Source: an uncultured Ruminococcus sp. (GTDB lineage Bacteria > Bacillota > Clostridia > Oscillospirales > Acutalibacteraceae). From it: a stretch of DNA of 64,000 nucleotides. Under the pieces are notes generated by a model. That model had not been told where the DNA came from. It was given only the letters and a program-made list of their open reading frames with translations, and made no database searches. The DNA lies in contig CACWVH010000009.1 in NCBI GenBank assembly GCA_902764235.1, positions 1-64,000 on the forward strand, in the 5' to 3' direction. Within the stretch, counting starts at the first letter, position 1. Every line of letters begins with the position of its first letter. A program made the position numbers and the translations under genes. Below are positions 51,997-61,554 of the stretch, one piece after another.

Positions 51997-53010
51997 TTAA
52001 TATCTGTCTGTGATCGGACTTACTCCGAGAGTATCCTTTCTGAGAAGATCAATATATTTCAAAGATTCTCCACAGCCGTTTACAACACAGTCAGAGGCAT
52101 TCTCTGCAACTCTGACTTTAAGATCTGTCGCTGCGGAAATAAGCTTATCAAAGCCTGCTATTCTTGACGCTCCGCCGGTCATTATGATTCCGTCGGAATG
52201 AATATCACCGATAAGCTCCGGAGGAGTTTCCTCAAGAACATCCTGGATATGGCGCACGATCACGTCAGCTGTTTCTCTTAGCGGCTCGATCATCTCCTCT
52301 GCATCAATATCAGCCCATGCAGGCATTCCTGTTACGATACTTCTGCCTTTAATTCTGTATTTGCCGATAACCGCACCCTTCACCACACAGCCGACAGCCA
52401 TTTTTGCTTCCTCTGCCATGCGCTTGCCTATAAGCATGTTATATCTTCTTTTGACGTACTTTATTATTTCCTCATCCATAATATTTCCTGCCTGCTTTAC
52501 AGAACGTGATACAGCAATACCGCTGAGAGATATAACAGCCATATCAGTTGTTCCGCCGCCTATATCCACTACAAAGGAACCGTGAGGGCTGCTGATATCG
52601 ATTCCTGCACCAATAGCTGCTGCTACCGGTTCTTCTATAAGGCAGACCCTTCTTATTCCTGCGCAGCTGATGGCGTTTACAACAGCTCTTTTTTCAACCT
52701 CTGTTATCTCTCCGGGCACACACGCTACTGCTCTGGGCATACCTATTCTCGCACTGACCACCCTTTTGAGAAGCGTGGAGATCATGGCTTCAACAAGACC
52801 GAGATCGGATATTACTCCTCCGCTGAGCGGATAGATCGTGCTGTATCTTGTAGATGTGCGTCCGAGCATTTTATAGGCTTCTTCTCCTACTGCTACAATG
52901 CTTTCATTGTCATGGTTGATCGTTATTATTGATGGCTCATCGACCACCTTGCCCTTATTCTGAAGGTAAATTCTTGTTCTTGAGGTTCCGAGATCAATTG
53001 CTATATCCAT
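51997..53010 (-). CDS. MreB-like actin homologue (paralogue)
   Basis: 337 residues. Actin-fold nucleotide motifs are at IAIDLGTSRTRIYL (phosphate 1), [15 protein letters not shown] (phosphate 2) and IIMTGGASRIAGF (adenosine). It resembles MreB/Mbl across its full length but differs from the canonical MreB at 61883-62884 (DIGGGTTD against DIGGGTSE). MreB filaments organise lateral wall synthesis; a second copy may act in a separate process such as sporulation or stress. It lies downstream of recD2 and comF on the same strand, about 90 bp after comF. Confidence 0.88.
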   Translation of the reverse strand: MDIAIDLGTSRTRIYLQNKGKVVDEPSIITINHDNESIVAVGEEAYKMLGRTSTRYSTIYPLSGGVISDLGLVEAMISTLLKRVVSARIGMPRAVACVPGEITEVEKRAVVNAISCAGIRRVCLIEEPVAAAIGAGIDISSPHGSFVVDIGGGTTDMAVISLSGIAVSRSVKQAGNIMDEEIIKYVKRRYNMLIGKRMAEEAKMAVGCVVKGAVIGKYRIKGRSIVTGMPAWADIDAEEMIEPLRETADVIVRHIQDVLEETPPELIGDIHSDGIIMTGGASRIAGFDKLISAATDLKVRVAENASDCVVNGCGESLKYIDLLRKDTLGVSPITDRY

Positions 53011-53101
53011 TTTCTGTTCACCCTGTCCTTTCTTTCCCTGATATTATCTGAGATCACTCGACAATTTGTCTGTTAAATGAGCTTCGGAATATTTTTTTGC
53101 T

Positions 53102-53737
53102 TTATCTCCTTTTTGTTATTGCTGTAACGGCACAGAATATTCTCTGCGCACCAGCGTCCATCAGCACCTCGCTGCAGCCGGACAGCGTTGAGCCTGAGGT
53201 CATTATATCATCAATAAGAAGTATCTTTTTATTTCTGACAGACTCTCTGTCTATTATACTGTAATAGCTTTTATCATGCTTTTTTCGTTCCTCCTGTCCA
53301 AGATAATGCTGATAAACAGTATCCACATCTCTGACAAGAAGCTCTTTATAGCCGGTTCCTGTCATTTCTGCTACATATCTTGCAATAAGCTCAGCCTGAT
53401 TATATCCGCGCTGCCGTTTTCTTTTCTTTGTAGCAGGCACGCTGGTAATTACTTCAAAATCCATATCTTTGAAATATGTTTTTTTCATGGCTGCAACTAT
53501 TGCACCGGCAAAGCTTTTTGAATTGAATCTGACACCTCTGAATTTAAAATCCTTTATTGCGGCTGCAATAACGCCGTCATAGCTGAAGGGTGCAATACAT
53601 ATATCGCCCCTCGGAGTTACTTCTATCCTGGGTGTTGAAGGATAGGCTGCCCTGCACGCAAGACATTCGGTCATATCAAAACCGATCCTTTTGCGGCAAT
53701 AGGGACACCTTCTGATCCATATACTGTCTATAATCAT
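53102..53737 (-). CDS. ComF family phosphoribosyltransferase-like protein
   Basis: 211 residues. A CPYC/CLAC zinc-ribbon-like N-terminus, then a PRTase domain with ILLIDDIMTSGSTLSGC as the PRPP motif, and KKRKRQRGYNQAELIA typical of ComFC/GntX. ComF proteins assist DNA uptake in competent bacteria, but homologues are widespread without known competence. The ATG follows directly on the TGA of recD2, so the genes are translationally coupled. AGGAGTGAG lies within the end of recD2. Confidence 0.85.
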   Translation of the reverse strand: MIIDSIWIRRCPYCRKRIGFDMTECLACRAAYPSTPRIEVTPRGDICIAPFSYDGVIAAAIKDFKFRGVRFNSKSFAGAIVAAMKKTYFKDMDFEVITSVPATKKRKRQRGYNQAELIARYVAEMTGTGYKELLVRDVDTVYQHYLGQEERKKHDKSYYSIIDRESVRNKKILLIDDIMTSGSTLSGCSEVLMDAGAQRIFCAVTAITKRR

Positions 53738-55945
53738 TCAAGGCTCACTCCTTTCGAGAAAGGACCTGAGTCCCGAATATCTGGCTGTTCGTTTATTATT
53801 ATCGACCATTTTTTTCAGAGTCGGTATATTCCCTACCATTATCAAAAGTTTTTTTGCTCTCGTAACAGCTGTATACAGAAGATTTCTGTAATACAGCTGC
53901 GGCGCTCCGTAATACATAGGCATGATAACGGCTGTGAATTCATTTCCCTGACTCTTATGTACTGTTGTCGCATATGCAAGCTCTACATTGATAAGATTAT
54001 CTGAATTGTACGTAACGACCTTGTCGTCGAATCGTATCTCAGCTGTTTTTGCAGCTCTGTCAATTTTTTCAATTATACCTATATCTCCGTTGAAAACACC
54101 GCTTCCGTCGCTGCCGTCATCCTTTTCCCAGGGAAGGTCATAATTATTCTTCGTCTGCATGACCTTATCACCCTCACGAAGGGTATATACCGGCATTCGT
54201 ATCTCGCTTTTTTCGTCATTCTTTGGGTTAAGCGCCTGCTGAAGTCTTTTATTAAGCTCTGTGACCCCAAGCTCACCCTTTCTTCCGGGAGACAGCACCT
54301 GTATATCTGTCAGCGGTGAATATCCGTATGCATCCGGCAGCCGCTTTGAGCAAAGCTCTGTTATCGTTTCGGAAATAGCATTCTTATCGCTGTTTGCCAT
54401 GAAAAAGAAATCGCCGTCTGTCCGTCTGACCTCCGGCATTTCGCCGTGCACTATCTTATGTGCATTTGTGACGATAAGGCTTTCCATTGATTGTCTGAAT
54501 ATTTCTGTCAGAGCGATCACAGGTATCTTTCCGGAAGCTATGAGATCACCGAGTACATTTCCCGCTCCGACTGAGGGGAGCTGATCGCTGTCACCTACCA
54601 TTATCAGTCTGCATCCGAGAGGCAGCGCTCTCAGAACACTTTCAAAAAGCACCGCATCGACCATTGACATCTCATCAAGTATCAGTGCGTCACAGTCGAG
54701 CGGATTCCGTTCATTTCTTACAAATCTTGGCTTGTCATTATTATCCCACTCAACTTCAAGCAGTCTGTGTATTGTCTTTGCCTGACAGCCTGTAACATCA
54801 GACATTCTCTGTGCTGCCCTTCCCGTGGGCGCAGCAAGAAGAACCTTCAGTCCGCTTTGTTTATAAAGTGATATTATCGCATTGAGAGTTGTTGTTTTTC
54901 CTGTTCCGGGGCCGCCTGTCAGGATCAGAAGTCCGCCTGACATTGCTTCGGTTATGGCTTTTCTTTGTTTTTCGGCGTATGTTATGCCATGCTCGTTTTC
55001 AAATGTCTCAAGTGCAAGCTCTATCCCTCTGAGGCTTTCGCACGGAAACTGACGCATCATCATTATACGCTCTGCAGAATATATCTCGCTTTTGTACAGC
55101 TCAGGAAGAAAAATAAAGCTTTTGTCTCCGAGTTTTTCTTCAATAAGACTCGTATCATCTGTCATTTTCTCAAGTGTTTCTGAAATACGGCTCTGATCAA
55201 GCCTGAGAAATGATGATGTTACAGCAAGCAGCTTGTCCTTCGGGAGGCAGGTATGTCCGTTTCCGGCGTTATATGAGATGATATAGATCACACCGGCCCT
55301 GATACGGCATTCATCGTCAGCCGGTCTTTTCATATCAGCTGCGATCAGGTCTGCTCTCTCAAAGGATACAGCTATTTCCTGATCGCATAGTACATATGGA
55401 TTTTCTTCTATAATATTTATCGAACTGTCTCCGAAGCTTTTCCATATCCTTACTGCTTCAAGAGCAGATATATGATATTTCTCAAGATACAGCATTACTT
55501 CCTTCATACCAAAGATACGGCGTATATCTGTACTTATTTTCTGAGCCTTTTCTGATGTTATACCCTTTATTTCAGTCAGTCTTTCAGGCTGCTCCTGCAT
55601 TATCTCAAGGGTTTTTTCCCCGAAAGCATCAACGAGCTTTTTTGCTGTTGATCTTCTTATTCCCTTCACAGCACCGGAGGAAAGGTATTTTAGTATTGAT
55701 GAAGCTGTTGACGGCATTTCATGCTCATAGTAACTGAAAGAAAACTGTTCTCCATATCCGGGATGATTTTTCCATACACCGACAAGCCTGAGATCATCAC
55801 CGATATTTACGTCTGTCATTATTCCAACAGCTGTTGCTGCAACACCGTCACAGTACATTGTAAGTACGCTGTAACCATTCTGGTTATTGCGGAAAATGAT
55901 ATCCTCCACTGAACCCTTCAGTTCAAGAAGCTGCTGCTCAGACAT
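53738..55945 (-). CDS. recD2: ATP-dependent DNA helicase RecD2
   Basis: About 735 residues. RecD2 is a 5'-3' helicase acting in repair and replication restart, without RecBC. The N-terminal OB-like and helix-hairpin-helix part (ELKGSVEDIIFRNNQNGYSV, RLTEIKGITSEKA) distinguishes it from RecD. Motifs are Walker A LTGGPGTGKTTTL, DEMSMVD, GDSDQLPSVGAGNVL, FRQ and the C-terminal ATTVHKSQGNEF and YTAVTRAKKLLIMVG. The start at 55945 (MSEQQLLELK) follows AAAGGAGG; the ATG at 55963 is in the Shine-Dalgarno region. Confidence 0.93.
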   Translation of the reverse strand: MSEQQLLELKGSVEDIIFRNNQNGYSVLTMYCDGVAATAVGIMTDVNIGDDLRLVGVWKNHPGYGEQFSFSYYEHEMPSTASSILKYLSSGAVKGIRRSTAKKLVDAFGEKTLEIMQEQPERLTEIKGITSEKAQKISTDIRRIFGMKEVMLYLEKYHISALEAVRIWKSFGDSSINIIEENPYVLCDQEIAVSFERADLIAADMKRPADDECRIRAGVIYIISYNAGNGHTCLPKDKLLAVTSSFLRLDQSRISETLEKMTDDTSLIEEKLGDKSFIFLPELYKSEIYSAERIMMMRQFPCESLRGIELALETFENEHGITYAEKQRKAITEAMSGGLLILTGGPGTGKTTTLNAIISLYKQSGLKVLLAAPTGRAAQRMSDVTGCQAKTIHRLLEVEWDNNDKPRFVRNERNPLDCDALILDEMSMVDAVLFESVLRALPLGCRLIMVGDSDQLPSVGAGNVLGDLIASGKIPVIALTEIFRQSMESLIVTNAHKIVHGEMPEVRRTDGDFFFMANSDKNAISETITELCSKRLPDAYGYSPLTDIQVLSPGRKGELGVTELNKRLQQALNPKNDEKSEIRMPVYTLREGDKVMQTKNNYDLPWEKDDGSDGSGVFNGDIGIIEKIDRAAKTAEIRFDDKVVTYNSDNLINVELAYATTVHKSQGNEFTAVIMPMYYGAPQLYYRNLLYTAVTRAKKLLIMVGNIPTLKKMVDNNKRTARYSGLRSFLERSEP

Positions 55946-56010
55946 ATGAAAACCTCCTTTCATTATACTATATCAACAACATTTTTTCTGTCATATCATC
56001 AGACGCAGTG

Positions 56011-56162
56011 CCTGCGCTGTCAATTACGCAGGGTTTGCTGCGCACACGCTCCGCTCTTGCCTACCAGCCGATACTGTCGAAGCCGCGGTTCAGGCTTTCT
56101 TCTGACATAAACTTTTATACCGACTGATTATGTTCCCAAAAACTCCCAGAAGTATTTTACAC
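56011..56162 (+). repeat. Interspersed repeat family 1, copy 5 (module A1)
   Basis: Aligns with 34548-34702 along its length: CCTGCGCTGTC, GCAGGGTTTGCTGCGC, ACGCTCCGCTCTTGCC, ATACTGTCGAAGCCGCGGTT, TTTCTTCTGACATAAACTTT, CGACTGATTATG and ACTCCCAGAAGTATTTTACA. It has no B module beside it; copy 6 starts about 130 bp further on. Confidence 0.75.
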
Positions 56163-56291
56163 CATCTCAGACGATTCCGTCAGAGCGATATTTCTGTGCA
56201 AAAGCAAAGTCATTTAAACCATACACTATCCCGATTTAATATTTTAACCCTAAATCCTTCCATTGTCAAGGACTACACCGCCAGCGTGACG

Positions 56292-56560
56292 CTGGACCCT
56301 TGATTCACGGCTTAGTCAGCATGATAAAGATTTCCCGGGCACTGCCATACCTTTTCAGCCTGAACGGCATCAGAATTATTATCCAATGCTGATTGCCAAT
56401 TTTACACATAGTACAGCCGGTGTCGCAATGCGCTATCGTTTCACTACGTTTCGCTCTGTATTCAGAACTTCTGTTTTTATTCCTGCGGCTCTGATTTCTT
56501 CTGACCAAAACTTTTATGTCTGTTGATTATAGTTTCTAAAAAACTTCCAGTAATATTTTT
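56292..56560 (+). repeat. Interspersed repeat family 1, copy 6 (B then A2)
   Basis: Module B: CTGGACCCTTGATTCACGGC, TTAGTCAGCATGATAAAGAT, CCCGGGCACTGCC, TTTTCAGCCTGAACGGC, then GCATCAGAATTATTATCC and TGCTGATTGCCAATTTTACA. Module A2: GCCGGTGTCGCAATGCGCTA, TTTCACTACGTTTCGCTCTG, TTCAGAACTTCTGTTTTTAT, CTCTGATTTCTTCTGACC and GTTGATTATAGTTTCTAAAA. The rest of the gap 55946-56820 holds copy 5, AT-rich DNA and the minD promoter. Confidence 0.75.
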
Positions 56561-56771
56561 CATATAGAACGCTGGGTACAATATGTCAGGAAATTGCATA
56601 ATGATTGTTTTTCCGATCAATATGTCTGAAAGCATAATATTCGTTTATTGTTATTCATTCGCACATTCCTTAGATTAAATATTAATTATTGTCAGTGTTT
56701 CTGCTAAGGCAATAATTGTTAAAATTTCATAGTTTATTTGTATCAATTGTGTAAAAATTATGAATTTGCTA

Positions 56772-56800
56772 TTGACTTTATTTAAATTGTGTGCTATTTT
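56772..56800 (+). promoter_or_regulatory. Sigma-70-type promoter for minD-mgsA
   Basis: TTGACT (56772-56777), a 17-bp spacer and TATTTT (56795-56800), about 20 bp before the ATG. AAAGAGG lies in the very short leader. Confidence 0.65.
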
Positions 56801-56820
56801 TATAAAGAGGTAATTGAAAA

Positions 56821-57555
56821 ATGGGTAAAGTGACAGTAATAACTTCTGGAAAAGGCGGCACAGGTAAATCTACGGTGACTGCAGGACTCGGTGCGGCTCT
56901 TGCAAGACGCGGAAACCGTGTGCTTATTATAGATTGTGATGCCGGTATGAGAGGGATCGATCTTATGCTCGGAGTAAGCGGTGAGCTTGTTTTCGATATC
57001 GCTGATATCGTCGGCGGAAACTGCCCTCCTGCAAGTGCGATCTATCCCTGTAAAACTGTGCCTGAGCTTTATATCCTGCCTGCTCCGCAAAATGTTCGTG
57101 ACGAGATAAGCCCTTTCATTATGAAGCAGCTTGTTTCTGTTCTGAAAAAATATTATGATCATATCCTGATCGATTGTCCTGCCGGTATCGGGTCGGGTAC
57201 AACGGCTGCGGCAGCTGCTGCTGACAGAGCTGCACTTGTGGCAAATACTGAACCGCTTACTTTAAGAGGCTGTGATAAGGTTCGTCAGCTTCTTTCTGAT
57301 TATAGTATTCCTGAGATCAGACTGATTATCAACCGGTTCAGCGAAAAAAGCTTCAAAAAGCTTAATGCCTTCCCTGATCTTGATGCTGTTATCGACAAGG
57401 CAGGTGCAAGACTTCTCGGAATCGTTCCTGAGGATCCTGTGAGCGCAGGTCTGGCTCAGAAAGGTCTGCCTATCGAAGGAAAAAGCAAAGCTGTTCCTGC
57501 TTTCGACAGGATAGCTGCAAGACTGGACGGAATACATGTTCCGCTTGATCTTTAA
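56821..57555 (+). CDS. MinD/ParA-family ATPase
   Basis: 244 residues. The deviant Walker A SGKGGTGKSTV is at residues 9-19, DCDAGMRGIDLMLG and LIDCPAGIGSG follow, and the order of motifs is that of MinD. MinD places the division site together with MinC and, in many bacteria, MinE or DivIVA. minC and minE are not adjacent. The C-terminus (ARLDGIHVPLDL) lacks the clear basic amphipathic membrane helix of typical MinD. mgsA follows after about 40 bp on the same strand. The mreBCD-PBP2 operon is convergent. Confidence 0.85.
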   Translation: MGKVTVITSGKGGTGKSTVTAGLGAALARRGNRVLIIDCDAGMRGIDLMLGVSGELVFDIADIVGGNCPPASAIYPCKTVPELYILPAPQNVRDEISPFIMKQLVSVLKKYYDHILIDCPAGIGSGTTAAAAAADRAALVANTEPLTLRGCDKVRQLLSDYSIPEIRLIINRFSEKSFKKLNAFPDLDAVIDKAGARLLGIVPEDPVSAGLAQKGLPIEGKSKAVPAFDRIAARLDGIHVPLDL

Positions 57556-57597
57556 TTAAGTATTTTTATATTTTTATCACAAATGGAGGAGATATAT

Positions 57598-57996
57598 ATG
57601 AATATAGCGTTGATAGCCCATGACGCAAAAAAAGAGCTTATGGTTCAGTTCTGCATCGCATACTGCGGAATCCTGAGCAGACACAATCTCTGTGCGACAG
57701 GTACAACCGGTAAGATGGTTGCAGAAGCAACCGGTCTGGAAATACAGAGATTTCTTGGCGGGAGTCAGGGCGGCGATCAGCAGATAGCAGCAAGAATAGC
57801 ATTCAATGAGATAGATATGCTCATTTTCCTTCGTGATCCGCTTAACCCAAAGCCGCATGAACCGAACGACATGAATCTTCTCAGACTTTGTGATATGCAT
57901 AATATCCCTGTCGCTACTAATATTGCTACCGGAGAGGTTCTTATCCACGGTCTTGAAAGAGGAGACCTTGACTGGCGTAATATTGTCAGAGCATAA
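57598..57996 (+). CDS. mgsA: Methylglyoxal synthase
   Basis: 132 residues. It converts dihydroxyacetone phosphate to methylglyoxal and phosphate, a glycolytic bypass under phosphate limitation. [12 protein letters not shown] near the start, [21 protein letters not shown] ([13 protein letters not shown]) and [15 protein letters not shown] include the substrate-binding and catalytic Asp and His residues. The ATG at 57598 follows GGAGGAG; an in-frame ATG at 57583 overlaps it. Confidence 0.95.
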   Translation: MNIALIAHDAKKELMVQFCIAYCGILSRHNLCATGTTGKMVAEATGLEIQRFLGGSQGGDQQIAARIAFNEIDMLIFLRDPLNPKPHEPNDMNLLRLCDMHNIPVATNIATGEVLIHGLERGDLDWRNIVRA

Positions 57997-58045
57997 TATG
58001 TTTCTTGTTCTGGCTATTGAATATTTTTTGCTTTAATAATTTTAA

Positions 58046-58080
58046 ATCCCGGATATTCCATCAATGAGGATATCCGGGAT
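58046..58080. terminator. Terminator after mgsA
   Basis: ATCCCGGATAT (58046-58056) pairs perfectly with ATATCCGGGAT (58070-58080) and is followed by TTTTTTT. It lies between convergent mgsA and the PBP2 gene and may serve both. Confidence 0.9.
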
Positions 58081-58114
58081 ATTTTTTTGCTGTATCTCTT
58101 CGCTGCTTTATAAA

Positions 58115-60115
58115 TTATTCTGATTTTTTATCGTCCTCGGTTTTGAGATCAAAATATTCTGTCATTATCTTCTTTGCAACATTTACGGCAACATAGCTTT
58201 TTGCACCATGTTCAACCATGACTGCTATCGCAATCTGCGGCTTATCATACGGAGCAAAGCAGATAAAATTCGCATGGTCCGAGCCTGAGTTTTCTGCTGT
58301 TCCCGTTTTGCCGCCTATCTGCATCGGGAAGCCTGCCATTGAATCATAGCTGTTTGTAGCCATATTCATTGCCTTGCGGACCTCCTTGAGGTTCTCTTCG
58401 CTTACGCCCATATTATCTGCTTCCTCAGCCTCGCTCTGATATACTACCTTTTTTCCGGAAAAATCTGTGATCTTATCAACTATATGTGTTTTCAGCCTTA
58501 CGCCGTTGTTGGCGATCGTTGCAACATATGAAGCAAGCTGCAGAGGTGTAAACTGGTTATCTGACTGACCGATTCCGGCTGGAGACACCGATGTCTCAAA
58601 CCAGTCAGATCCCATCAGCTCACTGTATTCCGGTCCTGCAAGAGTACCTGAGCTTTCTCCTATCTCAACACCTGTTTTTACTCCCAGTCCGCAGCGTCTG
58701 GAGTAGGTATTCATCTTCTCAATCCCCAGAAGTCTCGCTGTCTCTGCAAAGAAAACATTGCACGAATCACGTATGCCCTCGTATACATTGAGAGAGCCGT
58801 GAACGTTCATGCATCTTAGCTTCAGACCGCCCTTTGTATATATACCTTCACAGTTTATCCTTGTCTTTGTTGTGATAGCACCCTCCTCAAGTGCCGCTGA
58901 CGCTACCATCGGCTTGAAGGTTGAACCGGGGGCAAGCGCTCCGTTAAAAGCCCGGTTTACCAGCGGATCGCCCTTTGTTTCAATCAGCTTATCATAATTC
59001 TTATAATAATCTGCAAGATCATAGCTCGGATAATTCGCTGCGCACAAAACTGAAAAATCCTTGATATTCAGAACAACAACTGCTGCACCTACACAATCCT
59101 CACCCGAATATTTTTCTCCGGTGGATTTTGCATATGCATGAGCCTCATCCACTGCTTCCTTGAGTGCTTTTTGAGCTATTTCCTGATATTTTGTATCAAC
59201 GGTAAGATAAACAGAATTTCCCGGCTGAGAATCCTGTGTGGATTTCAGTGAGGCTGTACCGTCAGGACTGACCTCATAGGTCCTGCTGCCCTCTTTTCCC
59301 TTGAGCTGATCCTCGTAGGCATATTCTATACCAAGCTTGCCAACATAATCATTATATGCATATCCTTTTTTCTCAAGTTCGTCGTATTCCTCTGCAGAAA
59401 TGAGGCCTGTTACTCCTACAAGATGCGGAGCTGCCTTTCCGTTTACATACTTTCTGACTGCTCCTGCAATTATCTCAACACCGGGATAGCTCTGAACATT
59501 TTCTGTGATGATATTCATCGATGTCTCGTCAAGATCCTCAGAAAAAACATATGGCTTACTTCTGGAATATCCGTTTTTATCCATATTGTATCTGACGCTT
59601 ATTATATCATGCTGAAGCTTTTTGTCAGATATTTTACAGTCATATTTTTCAATAAGCCTTGCCATGCATTCCTCCGCTGTTGAATACGGATTCATATTCA
59701 GGTTTTCCTTGCTTTTCAGATCTTCTATATCAGCTTCCCTTTTTTCTTCAAAGACATAGCTGCTGCCGTCAAGCTTTATAGGAAGCTCGTCAAACCATTT
59801 ACAGCCGCATTTTTCCGTCAGGGTTATAAGCTTATGAATACAATCATTCAGCTTATCATCTGGCGTGAATATCTTATTTATCGTTATTTTATAGCCAGTC
59901 TGATTCTGCGCAAGAGGTACGCCGTTCACATCGAATATCTCTCCCCTTACCGCATCTGTTTTTATCGTATATTCTGTTGAAGTCAGCGCTATATCCTCAT
60001 AAATGACGTTTTCTCTTATCTGCCACTGAAAAAGCCTTGCGCAAAAGACTGCTGTGACGACAAGTATTATTATCATTATCAGGGCATAACGCCATTTTTC
60101 GAGTCTGGTTCCCAT
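58115..60115 (-). CDS. Penicillin-binding protein 2 (class B transpeptidase)
   Basis: 666 residues. One N-terminal membrane helix (about 10-28), a PBP dimer domain starting RGEIFDVNGVPLAQNQTGY, and a transpeptidase domain with STFK (398-401), SCN (451-453) and KTG (603-605). It crosslinks peptidoglycan during elongation, working with RodA and the MreBCD complex. It is the last gene after mreB-mreC-mreD, which supports an elongasome PBP2 role. AAGGAG precedes the ATG. Confidence 0.93.
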   Translation of the reverse strand: MGTRLEKWRYALIMIIILVVTAVFCARLFQWQIRENVIYEDIALTSTEYTIKTDAVRGEIFDVNGVPLAQNQTGYKITINKIFTPDDKLNDCIHKLITLTEKCGCKWFDELPIKLDGSSYVFEEKREADIEDLKSKENLNMNPYSTAEECMARLIEKYDCKISDKKLQHDIISVRYNMDKNGYSRSKPYVFSEDLDETSMNIITENVQSYPGVEIIAGAVRKYVNGKAAPHLVGVTGLISAEEYDELEKKGYAYNDYVGKLGIEYAYEDQLKGKEGSRTYEVSPDGTASLKSTQDSQPGNSVYLTVDTKYQEIAQKALKEAVDEAHAYAKSTGEKYSGEDCVGAAVVVLNIKDFSVLCAANYPSYDLADYYKNYDKLIETKGDPLVNRAFNGALAPGSTFKPMVASAALEEGAITTKTRINCEGIYTKGGLKLRCMNVHGSLNVYEGIRDSCNVFFAETARLLGIEKMNTYSRRCGLGVKTGVEIGESSGTLAGPEYSELMGSDWFETSVSPAGIGQSDNQFTPLQLASYVATIANNGVRLKTHIVDKITDFSGKKVVYQSEAEEADNMGVSEENLKEVRKAMNMATNSYDSMAGFPMQIGGKTGTAENSGSDHANFICFAPYDKPQIAIAVMVEHGAKSYVAVNVAKKIMTEYFDLKTEDDKKSE

Positions 60116-60139
60116 ATGCCCTACTCCTTCTGTTCATAA

Positions 60140-60646
60140 TCATTCGGCTGCAGTCCTTGCAGCAATAAATCTGTTTATCCAGAACACAACAGGTACAAAT
60201 GCCCATGTGTAAATTATTCTTGAGATATAATGTGCTGTAAAATACTCTACTGCATTCTGATAACCCGCTGCGATATAGAACATAAGAAACTGTCCTGCAA
60301 TTATCAGCGGTATGCTGAGCGTCGATATTATCATTACAGTAAGAAGATTTGTATGGATGTAATTTGCCATCAGGACACTTACTGTGTAACACAGTACAGC
60401 AAGTGTTATTGCGTAATATCCAACCGGTCCGCTGTAGCCTGAATCTGAAAGAAGCCCGCATATCACTCCGAAGAAGATAGCCGGTATCTCCTCCTCAAAG
60501 GCTGCAAATGCTATTGCAAGGGGTATCAGAGGCACCGGACGTCCGCCGAATACCTCAAGAGTCAGTCCCGGTGTGGTCTGTATTATATAGCAAAGTATTA
60601 TTTCAAGAAAAAAAGCAAGATATCTTAATACCCTGTATCTGTTCAT
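60140..60646 (-). CDS. mreD: Rod shape-determining protein MreD
   Basis: 168 residues with about five membrane helices and the MreD-like pattern PLIPLAIAFAAFEEEIPAIFFG and GLLSDSG. It is a membrane partner of MreC in the elongasome. It lies 24 bp upstream of the PBP2 gene and about 38 bp after mreC. Confidence 0.85.
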   Translation of the reverse strand: MNRYRVLRYLAFFLEIILCYIIQTTPGLTLEVFGGRPVPLIPLAIAFAAFEEEIPAIFFGVICGLLSDSGYSGPVGYYAITLAVLCYTVSVLMANYIHTNLLTVMIISTLSIPLIIAGQFLMFYIAAGYQNAVEYFTAHYISRIIYTWAFVPVVFWINRFIAARTAAE

Positions 60647-60684
60647 AATGCTCTCTCTTTCGGTTTCTTACATTTCTGAAGCCG

Positions 60685-61554
60685 TCAGCTTTCCGGCTTT
60701 TCCTGTGAGGGCTTTTTATATTCATTTATCTCGCCCTTGCCGCTGAAGCTTGTTATCACTGCTGCTGAGGTAATATTCCTGATATCCTCAGACGGATCAA
60801 TGAGTGCAACCGGCATCCCGTCATAGTCATATTTCAATTCACGAATAGTTCCTATCCTCACATTTTTCGGGAAAAGACCGCCATAGCCCGAGGTTACAAC
60901 GATTTCTCCCTTTTTCATCTCATTCTGTGCAGAGATATTTTTCATTACCGTGATATTATCATCGCAGTATTCGGGAGAACCGGTTATTATACCCTGATTT
61001 TCAGTTTTCTTATCAACAGAGCCGATCTTTGCATCAGGCGACAAAAGTGTGGTCACCTTGCAGGATTTCAGATTTACTTCGCTTACAAAGCCTACAAGTC
61101 CGTTTTCTGTCATTACCGGATCCTTTTCTGATATTCCGTCCTGTGAACCTTTATCAAGTATGAAGCCATAAAAGTTTTCATTCGGATCTCTTGATATTAC
61201 TGTTGACGGTACAAGGGAAAAATCATCATTATCCTTTTTTATGTTATAGAATTTATATAACTCTTCATTTTCCTTTTTAAGATCATAGTATTCTACAAGC
61301 ATACTGCTCAGCTTATTGTTTTCTTCTCTGAGCTTCTTATTTTCCTTTTCAAGCTCTTCTGCATCTGCGGGGGAACTCAGACCTTCGCCTGCACTTGTAG
61401 TGAAGCCAGCCGCTGCTTTCTGGAGCGGCGCAAAGATCAGTCCGGTAAAAAGACCGTTCATTGTACTGTTACCGGCAGTTACAAGTGCAACAACAAGCAA
61501 TACGCATACCGTAAGAACAAGCACCTTCATGCCGTTTGCAGATCTCCTTTTCAT
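60685..61554 (-). CDS. mreC: Rod shape-determining protein MreC
   Basis: 289 residues: an N-terminal membrane helix, a coiled coil (about residues 65-100: EELEKENKKLREENNKL), and an extracytoplasmic beta domain with VISRDPNENFYGFILDKGSQ, GLVGFVSEVN and VVTSGYGGLFPKNVRIGTI. MreC links MreB to the wall synthases. GGAGGGG precedes the ATG. The gap to mreB is 328 bp, unusually long for this operon. Confidence 0.92.
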   Translation of the reverse strand: MKRRSANGMKVLVLTVCVLLVVALVTAGNSTMNGLFTGLIFAPLQKAAAGFTTSAGEGLSSPADAEELEKENKKLREENNKLSSMLVEYYDLKKENEELYKFYNIKKDNDDFSLVPSTVISRDPNENFYGFILDKGSQDGISEKDPVMTENGLVGFVSEVNLKSCKVTTLLSPDAKIGSVDKKTENQGIITGSPEYCDDNITVMKNISAQNEMKKGEIVVTSGYGGLFPKNVRIGTIRELKYDYDGMPVALIDPSEDIRNITSAAVITSFSGKGEINEYKKPSQEKPES

